A stretch of 64,000 nt of DNA. It comes from Hyphomicrobiales bacterium (GTDB lineage: Bacteria > Pseudomonadota > Alphaproteobacteria > Rhizobiales > Xanthobacteraceae). The stretch covers positions 17,509 to 81,508 of the forward strand of contig JAFKKM010000026.1 of NCBI GenBank assembly GCA_017305555.1, given 5' to 3'. This document shows positions 43,498 to 52,234 of this stretch, in pieces (positions within the stretch are counted from its first letter, which is position 1; every line of letters starts with the position of its first letter). Below the pieces are notes generated by a model, which did no database searches, was not told the DNA's origin, and saw nothing but the letters and a program-made list of their open reading frames with translations. A program made the position numbers and the translations under genes.

Positions 43498-43605
43498 TTG
43501 TCCGACAATAAATTCTAATCAGACAGGGAGACGTCGCGTCAAGACCAATATTTCGGGGAATTTCGGACTTTCAGACGAAATTGACTTCCATTTTGCCCGA
43601 CAATA
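43498..43605. promoter_or_regulatory. Two copies of TTGYCCGACAATA before the kinase operon
   Basis: TTGTCCGACAATA at 43498-43510 and TTGCCCGACAATA at 43593-43605 differ at one base and lie 95 bp apart in the 144-bp gap between the PrpD-like gene and the kinase. The first is within a perfect palindrome, ATTGTCCGACAAT (43497-43509). They are candidate sites for the GntR protein encoded at the end of this operon. Confidence 0.45.
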
Positions 43606-43628
43606 TCAACGAAGATGCCGCCAACAGC

Positions 43629-44966
43629 TCAGGCGTTAATCGCGAAGGATGAAATCGCATCCGCAATCGCGCCCTGCGGCAGCCGGTCGGCAAATGCCTC
43701 GATCCGCGCGAAGGCCGTCGGCGGCACCGCCTGCTCGCCACCGATCCGCCGCAGCATCTGCGACACCGTCGCGCGATCGTAAGCGTAGTCGGCAGGCGTC
43801 ATCCGCTGCTCATGCACCTTGGTGCCGTTCGCGGTATCCGCCTCGATCACCGCGCAGAGTTGCGGCACCTTCGGATCACCGATCAACGTGGTGCGATGGA
43901 CCAACGACGCGACCGTATCGTCGTCATAGGTCGTCATCCGCTTCATGTCCGGCACGCCATGGATCAGCGTGGTGGCGATGCAGAACGGAATGCTCATCAG
44001 CGTTCCGGAGATCGAGTTGAACGGCCCCACCGCATCCATGCCGGCATAACCGGTCTCGTAGGGATTCATCCGCACCCGCACCGCGCGCGGCGTTTCGCCC
44101 TTGAGCGCCTCGCGCAGTTTCAGCGCGCCGGTCACCGGCGTCTGGTTGAAAGCGCAGACGGGATACGGCTTGAAGGTGACGCGCAACGTCGCCCAGTCGC
44201 GGCCGAGCGAGGCGGCGAGATCGGCCGGCACGTCGACGCCGGCGAACGCCTTGACGAAACCCGCCTTGCCTTCGATCGCCTGCGGCGCGGAGACCGAACC
44301 GGCGCGCGCCAACGCCGCCGCCGTGAGGCCGTTGCGCCCGGCGATGCCGGGCTGGTAGCGCCATTCGTCGGTGCCATCGGCGAAGGATTGCAGCACGCCG
44401 CCGGAGAACGACACGGCGTTGGCGAGCGCGGCGGCGGTGGTCGCCGCGTCCAGTCCCATCAGGCGCGCCGCCCCCGCGGCGGCGGCGATGGCGCCGTAAG
44501 TCGCGGTGGAGCGGAAACCGCCCGGCGTGGTCTTGCCGGCGAACGCCTGCTCCAGCAGCCCGCCGGCCTCGTAACCCGCCACCAGCGCGGGGATCAGGCG
44601 ATCCAGCGGATGGTGCTGCACCTCGATCATCGCGGTGAGCATCGGCACGAGGATCGTGCCGAAATGCGCCGCGCCGCAGGTATCTTCCTGCGCGCGGCCG
44701 TGAAACAATGCGGAGTTAGCCAAACACGCGCCGGCGATGGTGGTGCGGCGGCCGTCGCCGAACAACGTCGCACCATTCGCAATCTCGCCTTCTGTCGCCA
44801 GCACCGCCTCGCGCGCCACTTTGACATACGGCGTATCGAGCCCGTTCAGTCCCATGCCGAACGCATTCAGCACGCAGGTACGGGCTTTCTCCGCTACCGG
44901 CGGCGGCAGCGTCTCAAGCGTGAGCGCCGAGGTGAATTTGGCGATGTCGTACGTGAGCGTGGTCAT
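43629..44966 (-). CDS. MmgE/PrpD family protein
   Basis: 445 aa. The family includes 2-methylcitrate dehydratase and aconitate decarboxylase; both dehydrate or decarboxylate tricarboxylic acids, and many members act on unknown substrates. Visible marks are N-A-F-G-M-G-L-N-G (about residues 34-42), H-G-R-A-Q-E-D-T (about 89-96), G-Y-E-A-G, and A-V-S-F-S-G-G in the helical domain. No prpB or prpC genes are nearby, so methylcitrate metabolism is not supported. AAGGAGG precedes ATG 44966, 30 bp after the livF stop, so it is probably cotranscribed with the transporter. Confidence 0.85.
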   Translation of the reverse strand: MTTLTYDIAKFTSALTLETLPPPVAEKARTCVLNAFGMGLNGLDTPYVKVAREAVLATEGEIANGATLFGDGRRTTIAGACLANSALFHGRAQEDTCGAAHFGTILVPMLTAMIEVQHHPLDRLIPALVAGYEAGGLLEQAFAGKTTPGGFRSTATYGAIAAAAGAARLMGLDAATTAAALANAVSFSGGVLQSFADGTDEWRYQPGIAGRNGLTAAALARAGSVSAPQAIEGKAGFVKAFAGVDVPADLAASLGRDWATLRVTFKPYPVCAFNQTPVTGALKLREALKGETPRAVRVRMNPYETGYAGMDAVGPFNSISGTLMSIPFCIATTLIHGVPDMKRMTTYDDDTVASLVHRTTLIGDPKVPQLCAVIEADTANGTKVHEQRMTPADYAYDRATVSQMLRRIGGEQAVPPTAFARIEAFADRLPQGAIADAISSFAINA

Positions 44967-44996
44967 GGAAGCCTCCTTGGCGAGAGGACGTGGTGA

Positions 44997-45713
44997 TTAC
45001 AACGCGAGATAGCGCTGGCGAATCTGTTCGTTGGCCTTCAGGTCGTCGATGGACGCGCTGTAGACGATCTGACCCTTGTCGATCACCGTCGCCTGGCTGG
45101 CGATGCCGAGACAGAAATGCATGTTCTGCTCGGCGATCAGCACCGTCGCGCCGGTATCGCGCAATTGCCGCAAGAGTTCGCCGATCCGTTGCACGATGAT
45201 CGGCGCAAGGCCTTCACTCGGCTCGTCCAGCAACAGCAGCACCGGGTTGCCCATCAGCGTGCGCGCAATCGCCAGCATCTGCTGTTCGCCGCCGGAGAGC
45301 CGCCCGGCAACGCGATAACGCAGCGGCTCGAGCAGCGGAAACACCTGATAGATGCGCTCGATCGACCAGTCGTCCTGGCCGTCCGGGCCTTTCTTGTGCC
45401 CGATGACGAGATTGTCCTCGACGCTGTGATCCGGGAAAATCTGGCGATCTTCCGGCACGAAGCCGAGACCGGCGCGCGCGATGTGATGCGGCTTCAGGCC
45501 GGACACCGTGCGCCCGCGCAAGGTGACGCGGCCGCGCCGCGGTGGCGCGAGGCCGGCGATGGCCTTCATCGTCGTCGATTTGCCGGCGCCGTTGCGACCA
45601 AGCAGCGCCATGGTTTCGCCCGGCTGCACCGACAACCCGACGCCGAACAGGATCTGGCTGGTGCCGTAATAGACGTCGAGCCCCTCGACCTCGATGACAG
45701 CTTGCGTACTCAT
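44997..45713 (-). CDS. livF: Branched-chain-type ABC transporter ATP-binding protein LivF
   Basis: 238 aa. Walker A G-R-N-G-A-G-K-S-T-T (residues 39-48), ABC signature L-S-G-G-E-Q-Q (about 139-145), Walker B L-L-L-L-D-E-P-S-E-G-L-A-P, and H-loop region. The E-G-L-A-P-I-I-V ending of Walker B is LivF-specific. Overlaps livG by four bases. Energises import of the ligand delivered by the binding protein at 49296. Confidence 0.93.
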   Translation of the reverse strand: MSTQAVIEVEGLDVYYGTSQILFGVGLSVQPGETMALLGRNGAGKSTTMKAIAGLAPPRRGRVTLRGRTVSGLKPHHIARAGLGFVPEDRQIFPDHSVEDNLVIGHKKGPDGQDDWSIERIYQVFPLLEPLRYRVAGRLSGGEQQMLAIARTLMGNPVLLLLDEPSEGLAPIIVQRIGELLRQLRDTGATVLIAEQNMHFCLGIASQATVIDKGQIVYSASIDDLKANEQIRQRYLAL

Positions 45714-46465
45714 AGCGCACCCGCATGTTCGTCGGTGCCGAGATAGGCTTCGATCACGGCGGGATTTTTCCGGATTTCATCCGGCGTGCCGGTCGCAAGA
45801 ATGCGACCGTAGCACAAGACGACGATGGACGGCGCAATCTTGAAGACGATGTCCATGTCGTGCTCGATGAAGACCACGGTGATCTTCTCGCGCACCCACA
45901 ATTCGTGGACCTTCTCGATCATGCGCCAGCGCTCTTCGGTGCCCATGCCCGCGGTCGGTTCGTCGAGCAGCAACACCTTGGGCTCCAGCACCAGCGCCAG
46001 CGCGATGTCGAGCAGCTTCTGGTCGCCGTGCGACAGTGCAGAGGCGACGCGGTTGCGCTTATTGGCGAGCCCGAGCAGTTCGATGACGTAGTCGGCGCGC
46101 TCCCGCGTCTCCGCCAATGGAAAGCGCCGGTACATGACGCCGGCGCGGCGCTGATCGGCGCCTACTGCGGCCAGCATGGTTTCGCTCACCGTTAACGACG
46201 GGAAAATACTCGCCACCTGAAACGCGCGGCCGATGCCGTGACGGACGATATCCGGCGGCGAGCGCCCGGCCATGTCGATCCCGTCGAGCAGGATGCGGCC
46301 GGTGTCGGGCTTCAGCGCGCCGGTGATGAGGTTGAAGAACGTGCTCTTGCCGGCGCCGTTGGGGCCGATCACCGCCGTCAGCGAGCCGGTGGCGAAATCG
46401 AGCGTGACGTCGTCGGTCGCTTTCACGCCGCCGAACGATTTCGAGATGTGCTGAACTTCCAGCAT
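45710..46465 (-). CDS. livG: Branched-chain-type ABC transporter ATP-binding protein LivG
   Basis: 251 aa from ATG 46465; a longer frame running back through the SDR gene is spurious. Walker A G-P-N-G-A-G-K-S-T (about residues 34-42), signature L-S-H-G-D-Q-K-L-L-D-I-A (H replaces the usual G, common in LivG), Walker B V-L-L-L-D-E-P-T-A-G-M, and E-H-D-M-D. Starts two bases after the SDR stop and overlaps livF. Confidence 0.93.
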   Translation of the reverse strand: MLEVQHISKSFGGVKATDDVTLDFATGSLTAVIGPNGAGKSTFFNLITGALKPDTGRILLDGIDMAGRSPPDIVRHGIGRAFQVASIFPSLTVSETMLAAVGADQRRAGVMYRRFPLAETRERADYVIELLGLANKRNRVASALSHGDQKLLDIALALVLEPKVLLLDEPTAGMGTEERWRMIEKVHELWVREKITVVFIEHDMDIVFKIAPSIVVLCYGRILATGTPDEIRKNPAVIEAYLGTDEHAGAL

Positions 46466-46467
46466 TG

Positions 46468-47268
46468 CTAGCCGTTCGCCTCCCTCAATCCGCCATAGGT
46501 GTTCCACGGCGTGGCGGCAAGCCAGCCGCAATCGACCGGGACGTTCACGCCGGTCATCGCCGAGGCCGCGTCCGACGCGAGGAACGCGACAACGGCAGCG
46601 ATTTCGTCCGGCGTCACCAGCCGCTTCAACGCGGCGTTGTTCGAGAGGTTCGACACATCGCGCTCGCCGCGATCGATGGCATCCTGCAACGCCGGCGTCA
46701 GGGTGTAGCCGGGCGACACGGCGTTGACGCGCACGCCTGCCGGACCCCACTCCGCCGCGAGACACGCCGTCATCGAGACCACCGCCGCCTTCGCCGGCGC
46801 ATAGGCGTGCAACGGCATCGAACGCATCCCGGCGATGGACGCGATATTGACGATGCTGCCGCGACCGCGCGCGATCATGGCGCGTGCGAAGGCGGTGCAG
46901 GCCACATAGGTGCCGCGCTGATCGACGCGGACGATATCGTCCCAGCGCTGCATCGGCAGGTCGTGCGGACGAACCGGAACCTGGATGATGCCGGCGCTGT
47001 TGACCAGCACGTCGACCGGCCCGCACTCGCGCTCGATGGTCTCGGCGCAAGCTTCGACCGCGCGTTCGTCGCCGACATCGAGCGCATAGGCGCGGCCGCC
47101 GATCTCGTTGGCAACGGCCTGCGCCCTGGCGAAATCGCGATCCACCACCGCGACCAAACCACCGCCGTCCTGCGCGAATTTACGCGCGCACGCCGCACCG
47201 ATGCCGCTGGCGCCGCCGGTGACGACGCGGACCTGGCCGGATGTTGTTGCGTTTACTGCCGCGCTCAT
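46468..47268 (-). CDS. Short-chain dehydrogenase embedded in the transporter operon
   Basis: 266 aa. The ATG is inside the livM stop (TGATG). T-G-G-A-S-G-I-G (about residues 17-24), N-S-A-G-I in place of N-N-A-G, serine in N-I-A-S-I-A-G-M, and Y-A-P-A-K as the active pair. The C-terminus (N-V-P-V-D-C-G-W-L-A-A-T-P-W-N-T-Y) resembles that of the SDR at 52886-53683, so the two are probably paralogues on the two divergent operons. Its insertion between permease and ATPase genes suggests it acts on the imported compound. Confidence 0.85.
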   Translation of the reverse strand: MSAAVNATTSGQVRVVTGGASGIGAACARKFAQDGGGLVAVVDRDFARAQAVANEIGGRAYALDVGDERAVEACAETIERECGPVDVLVNSAGIIQVPVRPHDLPMQRWDDIVRVDQRGTYVACTAFARAMIARGRGSIVNIASIAGMRSMPLHAYAPAKAAVVSMTACLAAEWGPAGVRVNAVSPGYTLTPALQDAIDRGERDVSNLSNNAALKRLVTPDEIAAVVAFLASDAASAMTGVNVPVDCGWLAATPWNTYGGLREANG

Positions 47269-48290
47269 CAGGACTGTTCCTTCGCCTTGTCGCGCCACGC
47301 CCGATACCAGTCGACGGCGAAATCCATCAGGCCCTTGCGCAGCCCTAGCGCGAAGAACAGGATCACGACGCCGAGCACGATGCCGTAGTGCTCGGTCAAC
47401 CGGGTCGCGGTGTCGTTGAGGATCAACAGTAGCACTGTGCCGACCATCGGGCCGAGGAACGTGGTGACGCCGCCGAGCATGTTGATGAAGATGCCTTCGC
47501 CGGAAATGGTCCAGTAGGCGAACTCCGGATAGGCGCCGGACACGAACAGGCTCATGATCATACCGCCGACGCTGGCGAACAGCGCCGCCAGCACGAACAC
47601 GGTGAGCTTGGCGCGCCACACATTGATGCCGATGAAGCTGGCGCGCGTGGCGTTGTCGCGGATCATCCGCAGCGTATAGCCGAACGGCGATTGCGCGATC
47701 TGGCGCATCAGAAGCAACCCGATCACCAGCAACGCGCAACTGAAGATGTAGAGTTGGACGTGGTTGGTGAGATCGATGCCCCAAAACACCGGACGCTTGA
47801 TGCCGCCGCGCAAGCCCTGGTCGCCGCCGGTGAGCGATTGCCACGACAGGATGACGCTATGAATCAGCATCTGGAATGCCAGCGTAACGAAGGCGAAGTA
47901 GATTTCCTTCAGCCGCACGCAGATGGCGCCGATGACCACCGCCGCTACCGCCGTGATCGCCAGCGTGCAGACCATCGCCAGCGGGATCGACACGTTGGCG
48001 CGCTGCATCAGCAGGCCGAAGCCATAAGCGCCGAGGCCGAAGAACATGCCGTGGCCGAACGAGATCAGCCCGGTGTAGCCGACCAGCAAATTCAGCGAGG
48101 TCGCAAACAGGCCGAAGGCGGAGCAGCGGATAACGAAATCCAGCAACGCCTTGCTGTCGAACAGAAACGGCAACGCCGCCAAAATGGCGAAACCGATGAT
48201 GGCGAACACGATATCGGTATAAGCGGCGCGGCGCGGCCTTGTGACGAACGGCGCGGCCCCTGCACGGTTTTCGACATTCAGTTCGCTCAT
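47268..48290 (-). CDS. livM: Branched-chain-type ABC transporter permease LivM
   Basis: 340 aa with about nine hydrophobic helices after a cytoplasmic start of about 25 residues. L-V-G-Y-T-G-L-I-S-F-G-H-G-M-F-F-G-L-G-A-Y is the LivM/LivH family fingerprint. Overlaps livH by four bases at its start and the embedded SDR at its end. Confidence 0.92.
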   Translation of the reverse strand: MSELNVENRAGAAPFVTRPRRAAYTDIVFAIIGFAILAALPFLFDSKALLDFVIRCSAFGLFATSLNLLVGYTGLISFGHGMFFGLGAYGFGLLMQRANVSIPLAMVCTLAITAVAAVVIGAICVRLKEIYFAFVTLAFQMLIHSVILSWQSLTGGDQGLRGGIKRPVFWGIDLTNHVQLYIFSCALLVIGLLLMRQIAQSPFGYTLRMIRDNATRASFIGINVWRAKLTVFVLAALFASVGGMIMSLFVSGAYPEFAYWTISGEGIFINMLGGVTTFLGPMVGTVLLLILNDTATRLTEHYGIVLGVVILFFALGLRKGLMDFAVDWYRAWRDKAKEQS

Positions 48291-49189
48291 GCCACGTCCT
48301 TGCCGAACAAGCCGGTCGGGCGCGCGACCAGAACGATCACCATGAACAGATACATCAAGCCGTCGGTAAACAACGGAAAGCCCAGCGAGCCAAACGAGCG
48401 GATCAAACCAATCAGCAGCGCGCCGATCAGCGCGCCGAGGATCGAGCCCATGCCGCCGATCACCGTAACGATGAAGGATTCGATCAGCACCGAAAATCCC
48501 ATTCCCGGCGTCATCGAGCGCACCGGCGCGGCCAATGCACCGGCAAGCCCGGCCAGCGCACAGCCCAGCGCGAACACGCTGCCGTAGATCATCGCCGTGT
48601 TGATGCCGAGCGCAGAGACCATATCCGGATTATGCGCGGCGGCGCGAATGACCTTGCCGAGCCTTGAGCGCGCAAGGCCAATGCCGAGCAGCGCCGCCAC
48701 CACCAGCGCCACGCTGATAAGAAGAATATAGAACGGCGGCACCACGCCGCCGGCGATGAACCATGGCGGCACCTGGAACGCCGCCGGCATGCCCATCGAC
48801 TTGAATTCCGCGCCCCAGATCAGCTTCACGCTGTCGTCGAAAATCAGCACAAAGGCGTAGCAGACCAGCAACTGCATCAGCACATCGCGGCCGTAGACGC
48901 GGCTGATGAAGACGCGCTCGAAGATCAGGCCGATGATTGCCGCACCGATCGCGCCGAACAGCAGCGCCACAACGAAGCTGCCGGTCAGTTGATAACCGGT
49001 CAGCGCGAAGTACGCGCCGAACATGTAAAACGCGCCGTGGCTGAAATTCACGATCTTGAGCACGCCGAAGATCAGCGTCAGCCCGACGGCGACGAGAAAC
49101 AGCAGCATCCCGATGATGAGGCCGCTGGTGGTCTGCGTCACCACACAGGCGGAGCTGCCAAGACAGCCGATTAACGCGTCGAGATCCAA
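48287..49189 (-). CDS. livH: Branched-chain-type ABC transporter permease LivH
   Basis: About 300 aa, eight hydrophobic helices, with G-L-T-L-I-F-G-V-L-K-I-V-N-F-S-H-G-A-F-Y-M near residue 40. No ATG is close to the family start. TTG 49189 gives the usual N-terminus (L-D-L-D-A-L) but has only a weak GGAT upstream; a longer start at 49279 or a shorter GTG are possible. Follows the binding-protein gene by 106 bp. Confidence 0.88.
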   Translation of the reverse strand: MDLDALIGCLGSSACVVTQTTSGLIIGMLLFLVAVGLTLIFGVLKIVNFSHGAFYMFGAYFALTGYQLTGSFVVALLFGAIGAAIIGLIFERVFISRVYGRDVLMQLLVCYAFVLIFDDSVKLIWGAEFKSMGMPAAFQVPPWFIAGGVVPPFYILLISVALVVAALLGIGLARSRLGKVIRAAAHNPDMVSALGINTAMIYGSVFALGCALAGLAGALAAPVRSMTPGMGFSVLIESFIVTVIGGMGSILGALIGALLIGLIRSFGSLGFPLFTDGLMYLFMVIVLVARPTGLFGKDVA

Positions 49190-49295
49190 GGGATATCCGT
49201 TCAGACTTGCCGGATCATGCCGGCCTGTGAATCTTAAACGAGAACGATGAAAGGAGGCCGCCGCGCGGCCTCCCTCCACTCATATCGATCGACGA

Positions 49296-50555
49296 TCAGG
49301 TGTAACCCTTGCTCTTCTTCCATTCGGCTTCGAGCGCGAAGATCTGCTTCCAGTCGCCGCTCTTGACCTCCGGCACGTAAGGCTCGTTCGGGATGGTGGT
49401 GCCCCAGCCGATGGCGTAGCCGACCAGCGTGCGGTCCTCGCCGCGCATCGTCACGGTGCCGTCGGCGCCGAACGGGCACTTGATGGTGAGGCCGGTGAGC
49501 ACTTCCGCGAGCTTCTTGCCGTCGGTGGAGTTGGCCTTCTTCGCCGCCTCGCTGAGGAACATCACCGCGGTCGCGTTCTGCCACGACCAATTGGTGGGAT
49601 ATTCCTTGTACTTCGCCTTGTAGGCGTCGCCCCACGCGGCGTTCTCCGCCGTCGCCGGATAGGTCTTGATATAGCGGTTGCCGGAGTGGATGCCCTTCGG
49701 GAGATTCTTCACCACGGTCAGCGCGGTGTAGTCCGCCATGTTGACCGCGAACACTTCCATCTGGGTGAACATCGCGTAGATGTTGGCCTGATCGATGTAG
49801 GACGTCAGGTCGCCGCCCCACAGCGCCGAGTAAAGCGCCTGCGGCTTCGCCTGCAAAATCTTCGTCACCGTCTCGGTGTAGTCCGGCTGGAACAGTTTCG
49901 GCCAGGTCTCGCTGATGATCTCGACGTCGGGCGCGAAGTGCTTGAGGTAGGTGACGAACTCCGCCGTGGTGTCGCGGCCGTAGGCGTAATCCGGCGAGCA
50001 GGTCGCCCACTTCTTCAAGCCCTTGGCCTTGGCGATGTTCGCCGCATAGCTGCCGCCGGCGATGGAATCGTGAATGCCTTGCCGCACGCAGCGGAAGGCG
50101 TTCGGAATGTGCTGCTTCGGATCGGCGGTGAGCGACGAGGCTTCCGAACAGGTGTGGATGCACAGCACGCCGATGTCGCGGGCAACTTCATGGACCGCGA
50201 ACGATCCGGATGAGGCCTCGCCATCGATGAGAAGTTCGCAGCCGTCGGTGTTGACCAGTTCGCGCGCGATGCGCGCGGCTTCCTGCGGCTGCCCCTTGGA
50301 ATCGCGGACCACCATTTCGATCTGACGTCCGGCGAGACCACCGGCGGCATTGACCTTCTCGACTTCCAGCATCACCGCGTTACGCGACGAGGTGCCGAGT
50401 TGCGCGACACGTCCGGACAGAATGGTCGGCATGCCGATCTTGATCGTTTTGGCCTGTGCTCGCGCCACCCATGGCGAAGCCACGGTGAAAGCACCGGCAC
50501 CCATCAACGCAAGCGTCGTCCGCCGGTTGATCCCCGGCTTTCCAGTCTTTGTCAT
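49296..50555 (-). CDS. ABC transporter substrate-binding protein with Tat signal
   Basis: 419 aa from ATG 50555 (GAGGAGG upstream). The leader has a twin-arginine motif, N-R-R-T-T-L-A-L-M-G, and ends A-R-A-Q-A near residue 35. Mature part: I-K-I-G-M-P-T-I-L-S-G-R-V-A-Q-L-G, as in amide/urea and branched-chain type I binding proteins. Export in folded form is unusual for LivJ-like proteins but common in this group of alphaproteobacteria. First gene of the transport operon and divergent from a ligase-TetR operon. The ligand is probably an aromatic or alicyclic acid; inference from context. Confidence 0.9.
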   Translation of the reverse strand: MTKTGKPGINRRTTLALMGAGAFTVASPWVARAQAKTIKIGMPTILSGRVAQLGTSSRNAVMLEVEKVNAAGGLAGRQIEMVVRDSKGQPQEAARIARELVNTDGCELLIDGEASSGSFAVHEVARDIGVLCIHTCSEASSLTADPKQHIPNAFRCVRQGIHDSIAGGSYAANIAKAKGLKKWATCSPDYAYGRDTTAEFVTYLKHFAPDVEIISETWPKLFQPDYTETVTKILQAKPQALYSALWGGDLTSYIDQANIYAMFTQMEVFAVNMADYTALTVVKNLPKGIHSGNRYIKTYPATAENAAWGDAYKAKYKEYPTNWSWQNATAVMFLSEAAKKANSTDGKKLAEVLTGLTIKCPFGADGTVTMRGEDRTLVGYAIGWGTTIPNEPYVPEVKSGDWKQIFALEAEWKKSKGYT

Positions 50556-50653
50556 CTTGCCCTCCTCAACGGGTACGCGTCCTCGTTCGGAGATCATTCC
50601 GTCTCCGTGCCGCGAAGAATTTCAGAGCAGATGGGGTGACGTCAAGCGAAATA

Positions 50654-50674
50654 TGAATTACGACTCAGAATTCA
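50654..50674. promoter_or_regulatory. Candidate TetR operator in the divergent promoter
   Basis: TGAATT and AATTCA, perfect 6-bp inverted arms around a 9-bp spacer, in the 176-bp region between the divergent binding-protein and ligase genes. The TetR gene is second in the rightward operon. A single short palindrome, so low certainty. Confidence 0.35.
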
Positions 50675-50731
50675 GGCTTGCAGATTTTACCCTGCGGCAA
50701 TGAGCGACAACCCGGCGTTTCGACGGTCAAA

Positions 50732-52234
50732 ATGATCAATTTATCGAGCTTCATCGCCTACCACGCCCGCCGCACCCCGGAGCGATGTGCGCTGAAATAT
50801 CGCGGCCGCGAGATCAGTTATTCCGCCTTCGATACGCGCATCCGCACAACCGGCGGCTGGCTCACCTCGCGCGGTGTCAAGCCCGGCGACGTCGTCGCGG
50901 TACTAATGAAAAATAGCGCTGCATTTCTCGACATCGCATTCGCGACCAGCCACATCGGCGCGGTGTTTCTGCCGATCAATTTCCGCCTCTCACGCGATGA
51001 GGTTGCCTACATCGTCGAAAATTCCGGTGCGCGGATTCTCATCGTCGACGACGAACTTGCCGGCAACGCCGGCGGCCCCGCGCCGGTGGTGCTGATCGAC
51101 GAGGCCACGCAGTTCGACGCCACGCGGCTTGCGCCGGATACCATGCCCGCACCGCTGCATCATGTGCAGCCAACCGACCTGATGCGGCTGATGTACACGT
51201 CGGGCACGACAGACCGCCCCAAGGGCGTGATGCTGACCTACGACAACATCTACTGGAAGTCGGCCGATCAGACGATTGCATTAGGATTGAGCCGCGACAC
51301 CCGCCTGCTGGTGGTCGGTCCGCTCTATCACGTCGGCGCGCTCGATCTGCCCGGCATCGCGGTGCTGTGGCACGGCGGGATGTTGTGCATCCATCGCAAT
51401 TTTGATGCCGAGGAAACAATCGCCGCCATCGCAGCCGAAAAGCTCACCGGCGCGTGGTTCGCACCGGTGATGACATCCTCGATCCTCGCTCTGCCGCAAC
51501 GCGACCGCTACGACGTCTCCAGCCTGCAATGGGCGATCGGCGGCGGCGAGAAGACGCCGGAATCACGCATCCGTGCGTTCTCGGACTACTTCACCAACGG
51601 CCGCTACATCGATGCCTATGGCCTGACGGAGACCTGCGGCGGCGATACCTTCATGGAAGCGGGTTTCGAGATCGACAAGATCGGCTCGACCGGCCGCGCC
51701 ATCGCCCATGTCGAAATCGAAATCCGCGACGATGCCGGCAAACCCGTCGCCACGGGCGAGCCCGGTGAAATCTGCCTGCGCGGGCCGAAGATCACCAGGG
51801 GTTACTGGAAGGACCCGGACAAGACCGCGGCGGCGTTCTTCGGCGACTGGTTCCGCAGCGGCGACGTCGGCTATCTCGACGCCGACGGCTTCCTGTATCT
51901 GACCGACCGCAAGAAGGACATCATCATCTCCGGCGGCGAGAACATCGCCTCCTCCGAAGTCGAGCGCGTGATCTACGAACTGCCGCAGGTCAGCGAAGTG
52001 GCCGTTGTCGGTGTGCCCGATGCGCGCTGGGGCGAACGACCGGTGGCGGTGATCGCGCTCGCAGGCGGCGCGACGCTCGATCTCGCCGCGCTCACCGAGC
52101 ACTGCCGCGCGCGGCTCGCCTCGTTCAAAGTGCCGAAGCAGTTGATCCTGCGCGATAGCCTGCCGCGAAACCCGTCCGGCAAAGTGCTCAAGCGCGTGCT
52201 GCGCGCCGAACTGGAAGGAGCCGCGGATGGCTAG
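50732..52234 (+). CDS. Acyl-CoA ligase of the Baeyer-Villiger operon
   Basis: 500 aa from ATG 50732; a 5' extension to 50678 has no ribosome-binding site, and the one at 50732 is also weak. P-loop Y-T-S-G-T-T-D-R-P-K-G (about residues 153-163; D replaces the usual G), adenine motif D-A-Y-G-L-T-E-T, hinge L-T-D-R-K-K-D-I-I-I-S-G-G-E-N-I-A-S (about 390-407), lysine in P-S-G-K-V-L-K. Of fatty-acid or cinnamate/feruloyl-CoA ligase type. Overlaps tetR by eight bases. Confidence 0.9.
   Translation: MINLSSFIAYHARRTPERCALKYRGREISYSAFDTRIRTTGGWLTSRGVKPGDVVAVLMKNSAAFLDIAFATSHIGAVFLPINFRLSRDEVAYIVENSGARILIVDDELAGNAGGPAPVVLIDEATQFDATRLAPDTMPAPLHHVQPTDLMRLMYTSGTTDRPKGVMLTYDNIYWKSADQTIALGLSRDTRLLVVGPLYHVGALDLPGIAVLWHGGMLCIHRNFDAEETIAAIAAEKLTGAWFAPVMTSSILALPQRDRYDVSSLQWAIGGGEKTPESRIRAFSDYFTNGRYIDAYGLTETCGGDTFMEAGFEIDKIGSTGRAIAHVEIEIRDDAGKPVATGEPGEICLRGPKITRGYWKDPDKTAAAFFGDWFRSGDVGYLDADGFLYLTDRKKDIIISGGENIASSEVERVIYELPQVSEVAVVGVPDARWGERPVAVIALAGGATLDLAALTEHCRARLASFKVPKQLILRDSLPRNPSGKVLKRVLRAELEGAADG

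Noticed and set aside
43629..44966. 2-methylcitrate dehydratase (prpD) of propionate metabolism
   Set aside because: No prpB, prpC or acnD nearby; only family membership is supported.
45710..47050. Long livG frame extending into the SDR gene
   Set aside because: The extension is out of frame with the real SDR; ATG 46465 gives a normal LivG.
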